Made by a program: the position numbers and the translations under genes. A stretch of 64,000 bases of DNA from Rhizobium sp. ZPR4 (GTDB lineage: Bacteria > Pseudomonadota > Alphaproteobacteria > Rhizobiales > Rhizobiaceae): contig NZ_CP157969.1 in NCBI RefSeq assembly GCF_040215725.1, forward strand, positions 124,001-188,000, given 5' to 3'. The notes beneath the pieces were generated by a model. That model saw nothing but the letters and a program-made list of their open reading frames with translations. It searched no databases and was not told where the DNA came from. Positions 60,701 through 64,000 of the stretch are shown piece after piece. Positions within the stretch are counted from its first letter, which is position 1; each line of letters starts with the position of its first letter.

Positions 60701-61411
60701 CTATTGCTGCTCCGCGAGCATGCGATAACGGCGCTGGCTCGCCAGCATATGTGCCCGCATCGCCTGGCGCGCTCGCTCCGGGTCCTGGTCCGCGATCGCA
60801 GCCAGAATTTCCGCATGCTCGGCATGCACCTTCTCCAGATAGGCGCGATCATTCGCTTCAGGCAATGTCGGAAACTGTCCGCGCGGGATGGTTCGGGCGC
60901 CGAAATGCCGGAGTACATCGACATAGAAGCGGTTGTTCGTGGCCGCCGCGATCGCCATGTGGAATTCATAATCCGCTTCGACGGTCGATAGTCCCTGCTC
61001 GATCAGCAATGCCATCTTGCGGTTGGCGGCAGCAATTGCCGCCTCCTGTTCGGCCGTCCGGCGATAGGCGGCGATTGCAGCCGCCTCGCCTTCCGCAGCC
61101 ATGCGGAATTCGAGCAATTCCAGTGTCTCGGGGATGCTTTTGACCTCGATGGGCGTCAATAGCAGACCGGATCGTGCCGACGTTTGGGAAACGAATACGC
61201 CCTTGCCTTGAACGGGCTGGACAAGGCCTGCAGCACGAAGGTCCGCGATCGCCTCGCGCACCACAGTCCGGCTGACATCGAAGGCCGCTTCGAGCTGCGG
61301 CTCCGTCGGAAGCTGGTCGCCCGCCTGAAGCTTGCCAGTTTCGATCTGCATACGCAGTTCATCGATGACCCTTTGTGCCAGCCTTTGCCTCGCCCGGGCA
61401 TTTGTCGCCAT
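60701..61411 (-). CDS. GntR-family regulator, FadR/FCD subfamily
   Basis: A 236-residue regulator. The winged helix (about 10-75) includes QLPTEPQLEAAFDVSRTVVR and the wing LVQPVQGKGVFVS; the FCD domain has EADYEFHMAIAAATNN with the metal-binding D/H pattern and HAEHAEILAAIADQD. GGGGGACC precedes ATG 61411. It lies between the uxuA operon and the divergent ABC genes, with repeated TCATA-N-TATGA-type sites in both upstream regions, so it probably represses both. Confidence 0.87.
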   Translation of the reverse strand: MATNARARQRLAQRVIDELRMQIETGKLQAGDQLPTEPQLEAAFDVSRTVVREAIADLRAAGLVQPVQGKGVFVSQTSARSGLLLTPIEVKSIPETLELLEFRMAAEGEAAAIAAYRRTAEQEAAIAAANRKMALLIEQGLSTVEADYEFHMAIAAATNNRFYVDVLRHFGARTIPRGQFPTLPEANDRAYLEKVHAEHAEILAAIADQDPERARQAMRAHMLASQRRYRMLAEQQ

Positions 61412-61480
61412 TCTTGGTCCCCCGTTCATTTTCATCAAGCCATCGGCATGGCCTTGCAAACCATGCCGATCTTCGGTAAA

Positions 61481-61491
61481 TCATAATATGA
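61481..61491. promoter_or_regulatory. Putative GntR operator upstream of the ABC receptor gene
   Basis: TCATAATATGA is a perfect inverted repeat TCATA-A-TATGA in the divergent gntR/ABC promoter region. A plausible -10 box TATACT lies at 61517-61522, so the site overlaps the -35 neighbourhood of the ABC promoter. Confidence 0.55.
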
Positions 61492-61541
61492 CATGCGGAT
61501 AACATCATACGTATTATATACTATTCGAGGGAGGAAGCATA

Positions 61542-63137
61542 ATGAAGCACTTTTCGAAGGCCATGTTTGTGGGCGCTACAATCGGCATGCTGACACTGGC
61601 TGCGCCGCAGCTTCAGGCGGCTACGCCCAAAGATCAATTGGTAATCGGCACCTCGCTCGCGCAGGTGCTGTCCCTCGACCCGCAGCAGGCCACTGAACCC
61701 AAGGCGCTCGAAATCCTTGCCAATCTCTACGATCGACTTGTCGCAACGACCGCGGATGGCAAGATCGTACCGCAGCTGGCAGAAAGCTGGACGGATGACG
61801 GCAAGTCGCTGACGCTGAAATTGCGGGAAGCCACTTTCGCCTCCGGCAACCCGGTCACCGCCAACGATGTCGTCTTCTCACTGACCCGGCTGATGAAGCT
61901 CAACCAGTCTGGTTCCTCCTATTTCAAGCGCATCGGCTATTCCACGGAAACCGTCGCCAATCAGATCCATGCGGTCGACGCCAAGACGGTGCGCATCGAT
62001 CTGACGGACAAGGTGACGGCCGAAGGGCTGCTTTATCGGCTGGCGCTCGGCGTTTCGAGCGTTGTCGATAGTGTCGAGGTGCAGAAGCATATTGCAAACG
62101 ACGATTCCGGAAACGCCTGGCTGCGTACCCATTCGGCAGGCTCCGGGCCGTTCACGCTGAACAAATGGACCCCAAACGAGATCGTCATTCTGGATGCCAA
62201 CAAGGCCTATGTCGGCGGCGCACCGAAAATGCGGCGCGTCATCATCCGCCATGTACCGGAAAGCCAGGTCGAGCGGCTGATGCTTGACCGCGGCGATATC
62301 GATATCGGCAATGCATTGTCCAAGTCCGATCTCGAAACCTTCGAGACCAAGGGCAATTTCGTCATCCAGCGCGTGCCGACGGGTGGCTTCTATGTGCTGG
62401 CGATGAATGCGGGCAATCAATATCTCGCCAACCCGAAGGTTCGTGAAGCCATCGCCTACGGCATTGACTACAAGGGTATTGAGAAGACCATCATGGGTCC
62501 TTACGGCCGGGCACGAAACGTCCCCGTTCCGGAAAACTTCGAATACGCACTGCCGAATCCGGACTGGCATCTCGATGTTGCCAAGGCAAAGCAATTGCTC
62601 ACGGACGCAGGCTTCAAGGACGGCTTCTCGCTGACGCTGAAGACGATCTCGCAGACGCCGCGCATCGATCTGGCAACCGCCATTCAGGCCTCCCTCGGCC
62701 AGATCGGCATCAAGGTCGAGATACAGCAGGGCAATGGTTCAGAGATCATTGCCGCCCACCGCGCGCGCAACTTCGACCTGCTGCTGCCGCAGACGAGCGC
62801 GCTGATGCCGAACGTTCTTGGCTCCATGGATGATTTTGCCAACAATCCCGACAACCGGCTCGAGGCCAACAATGCCGGCAACTTCGCCTGGCGTTCGGCC
62901 TGGGATATCCCCGGATTGACGGCACTTGCGGAAAAGACCTCGGTAGAGCCCGATGCCAAGAAGCGGGCCGAACTCTATACCCAGATGCAGCAGATGTTCG
63001 TTGATCTGAAACCGGCGCTCCTGCCGCTTTTCGAACGGTTCGAACCCCTTGTTCTCTCCGCCAGGGTCAAAGGCTATCTCGGGCATCCCAACCAGATGAC
63101 CCGCCTTGAAAACGTGACCAAGGCCGACGCCGAATAA
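61542..63137 (+). CDS. Family 5 (peptide/oligosaccharide) ABC transporter substrate-binding protein
   Basis: A 531-residue DppA/OppA-type receptor with a signal peptide of about 26 residues ending LQA. It has LSLDPQQATEPKALEILANL and the family stretch LRTHSAGSGPFTLNKWTPNE. GGGAGGA precedes ATG 61542. Members in uronate loci often carry oligosaccharides or lactone-type sugars instead of peptides. It is the first gene of a transporter operon that continues past the window end. Confidence 0.9.
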   Translation: MKHFSKAMFVGATIGMLTLAAPQLQAATPKDQLVIGTSLAQVLSLDPQQATEPKALEILANLYDRLVATTADGKIVPQLAESWTDDGKSLTLKLREATFASGNPVTANDVVFSLTRLMKLNQSGSSYFKRIGYSTETVANQIHAVDAKTVRIDLTDKVTAEGLLYRLALGVSSVVDSVEVQKHIANDDSGNAWLRTHSAGSGPFTLNKWTPNEIVILDANKAYVGGAPKMRRVIIRHVPESQVERLMLDRGDIDIGNALSKSDLETFETKGNFVIQRVPTGGFYVLAMNAGNQYLANPKVREAIAYGIDYKGIEKTIMGPYGRARNVPVPENFEYALPNPDWHLDVAKAKQLLTDAGFKDGFSLTLKTISQTPRIDLATAIQASLGQIGIKVEIQQGNGSEIIAAHRARNFDLLLPQTSALMPNVLGSMDDFANNPDNRLEANNAGNFAWRSAWDIPGLTALAEKTSVEPDAKKRAELYTQMQQMFVDLKPALLPLFERFEPLVLSARVKGYLGHPNQMTRLENVTKADAE

Positions 63138-63157
63138 GCAATCGAAGGCAGCCGATC

Positions 63158-64000
63158 ATGAAGGAACTATCCGTAGCCGAATTCGGCCGACGCATCGCGC
63201 ATCTGATCGTCAGCCTGTTCATCCTCCTGTTGGTCACCTTCGTGATCGGCCGCGTCCTGCCGGCCGATCCGGTGGGTGCGATCGTCGGCGAGCTGGCCGA
63301 TCCCGCCGCCTATGCGGCAATGCGCCAGCGGCTCGGACTGGATCTTCCCGTTTACGAACAGTTCTTCATCTATCTGAAGGGTCTTGCCCATGGCGATTTC
63401 GGCACGGCGATCCTGACGGGAAATCCCGTCTCCGCCGATCTTGCCCAGGCCTTTCCGGCGACGTTCGAGCTTGCGACGCTTGCCGTCATCATCTCGACCT
63501 TCGTCGGCGTGCCGCTCGGTCTGGTGGCAGCACTGTTCCGTGACCGGCTGATCGACAAGATCGCGCGCGTCGTCTCTCTCGTCGGCCATTCCATTCCGGT
63601 CTTCTGGTTCGGGATCGTCGGGCTTGTCGTCTTCTATGCGAGCCTGAACTGGGTCGGCGGCCCAGGCCGGGTCGATGTCTATTATGAGGGTATCGTCACG
63701 CCGCAAACCGGTCTTCTGCTGGTGGACAGTCTCCTGCAGGGCGAGACGGACATTTTCTGGAATGCGCTGAGCCACATCATCCTGCCGGCCTTCATTCTCG
63801 CCTATGCGGCCGTTGCCTATATCACCCGCATGACCCGCAGTTTCACCCTGGAGCAGCTCAGCCAGGACTATGTGATTGCCGCCCGCGCCAAGGGCGTCGG
63901 TCCAGCGCGAACCATCATCGGCCATGTTCTTCCGAACATCGCCGTGCAGCTCATCACCATTCTCGCCATCTCCTATGGGGGGCTGCTTGAGGGCGCGGTG
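63158..64000 (+). CDS. DppB-type ABC transporter permease (cut by window edge)
   Basis: The first 281 codons of an inner-membrane permease read to the window end without stop. An N-terminal membrane segment with LIVSLFILLLVTFVIGRVLP is followed by RQRLGLDLPVYEQFFIYL, typical of DppB/OppB, and the EAA loop DYVIAARAKGVGPARTIIGH is complete. It starts 20 bp after the receptor gene. DppC, DppD and DppF homologues are expected beyond the edge. Confidence 0.92.
   Translation, partial: MKELSVAEFGRRIAHLIVSLFILLLVTFVIGRVLPADPVGAIVGELADPAAYAAMRQRLGLDLPVYEQFFIYLKGLAHGDFGTAILTGNPVSADLAQAFPATFELATLAVIISTFVGVPLGLVAALFRDRLIDKIARVVSLVGHSIPVFWFGIVGLVVFYASLNWVGGPGRVDVYYEGIVTPQTGLLLVDSLLQGETDIFWNALSHIILPAFILAYAAVAYITRMTRSFTLEQLSQDYVIAARAKGVGPARTIIGHVLPNIAVQLITILAISYGGLLEGAV

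Overview
The window looks like an accessory replicon (megaplasmid or chromid) or a catabolic region of a fast-growing Rhizobiaceae bacterium, Rhizobium/Agrobacterium-like. The reasons are the uniformly GC-rich alphaproteobacterial coding, the many ABC uptake systems each paired with a local regulator, the two RIME-like intergenic palindromes at 3336-3448, and the absence of rRNA, tRNA or housekeeping genes. Family names come from motifs read by eye; no database search was run.

Layout. 1-5903: a carbohydrate module with a ribose-type ABC transporter (SBP cut by the edge, plus permease), a split two-subunit transketolase, an FGGY sugar kinase and a SorC-family repressor. Three copies of a TGAAT-N4-ATTCA-type operator tie these genes together. 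5985-11779: an operon with an SDR dehydrogenase, a polar amino-acid-type ABC transporter and an RraA-like aldolase, with a divergent LysR regulator. 11825-19997: a biotin-dependent carboxylase/5-oxoprolinase-type operon (AccB-like, AccC-like, a second carrier-like protein lacking the biotin lysine, PxpB, PxpC and PxpA homologues, an aminotransferase), headed by a PdxA-like dehydrogenase and a divergent GntR regulator with a perfect 20-bp palindrome. 20183-23019: a GH13 alpha-glucosidase and a LysR regulator. 23096-30305: an amino-acid-type ABC transporter followed by two paralogous NodB-fold deacetylase-like proteins (one has lost metal ligands), an MmgE/PrpD protein and an ArgH-like C-N lyase. 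The last two recall epimerase plus lyase pathways for iminodisuccinate-type compounds.

30499-37376: a Nudix hydrolase, a Na/Pi cotransporter, a frameshifted metallo-beta-lactamase-fold gene, an APH-like kinase, and a PhoP/PhoQ-type two-component system with a PepSY protein. 37510-42179: a Pls/PosA-type membrane NRPS (A-T-TM-LbH/C-like x3) with its own phosphopantetheinyl transferase, suggesting synthesis of a poly- or oligo-amino acid. 42253-46854: a bile-acid/Na+ symporter family protein, an ICMT-like membrane methyltransferase and a nitrate/sulfonate-type ABC transporter.

47204-55583: an island of exported or envelope-directed proteins. It contains a Tae4-type peptidoglycan amidase (T6SS effector family) with a small exported partner, an alginate-lyase-like protein, a degenerate TraB/GumN-like protein, a secreted ClpP-like protease, an alpha/beta hydrolase, a LysM protein coupled to an HHExSS protein, and a DUF4168-like protein. 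No T6SS structural genes are in the window. 56015-64000: an AGE-family epimerase, then a hexuronate/aldarate operon (GntR, UxuA, KdgD, secreted lactonase-like propeller) divergent from a dipeptide/oligosaccharide-type ABC transporter that runs off the end.

The most promising candidates for new biology are the Pls-like synthetase locus, the Tae4/exported-enzyme island, the deacetylase pair-PrpD-ArgH operon, and the carboxylase operon with a biotin-less carrier paralogue.
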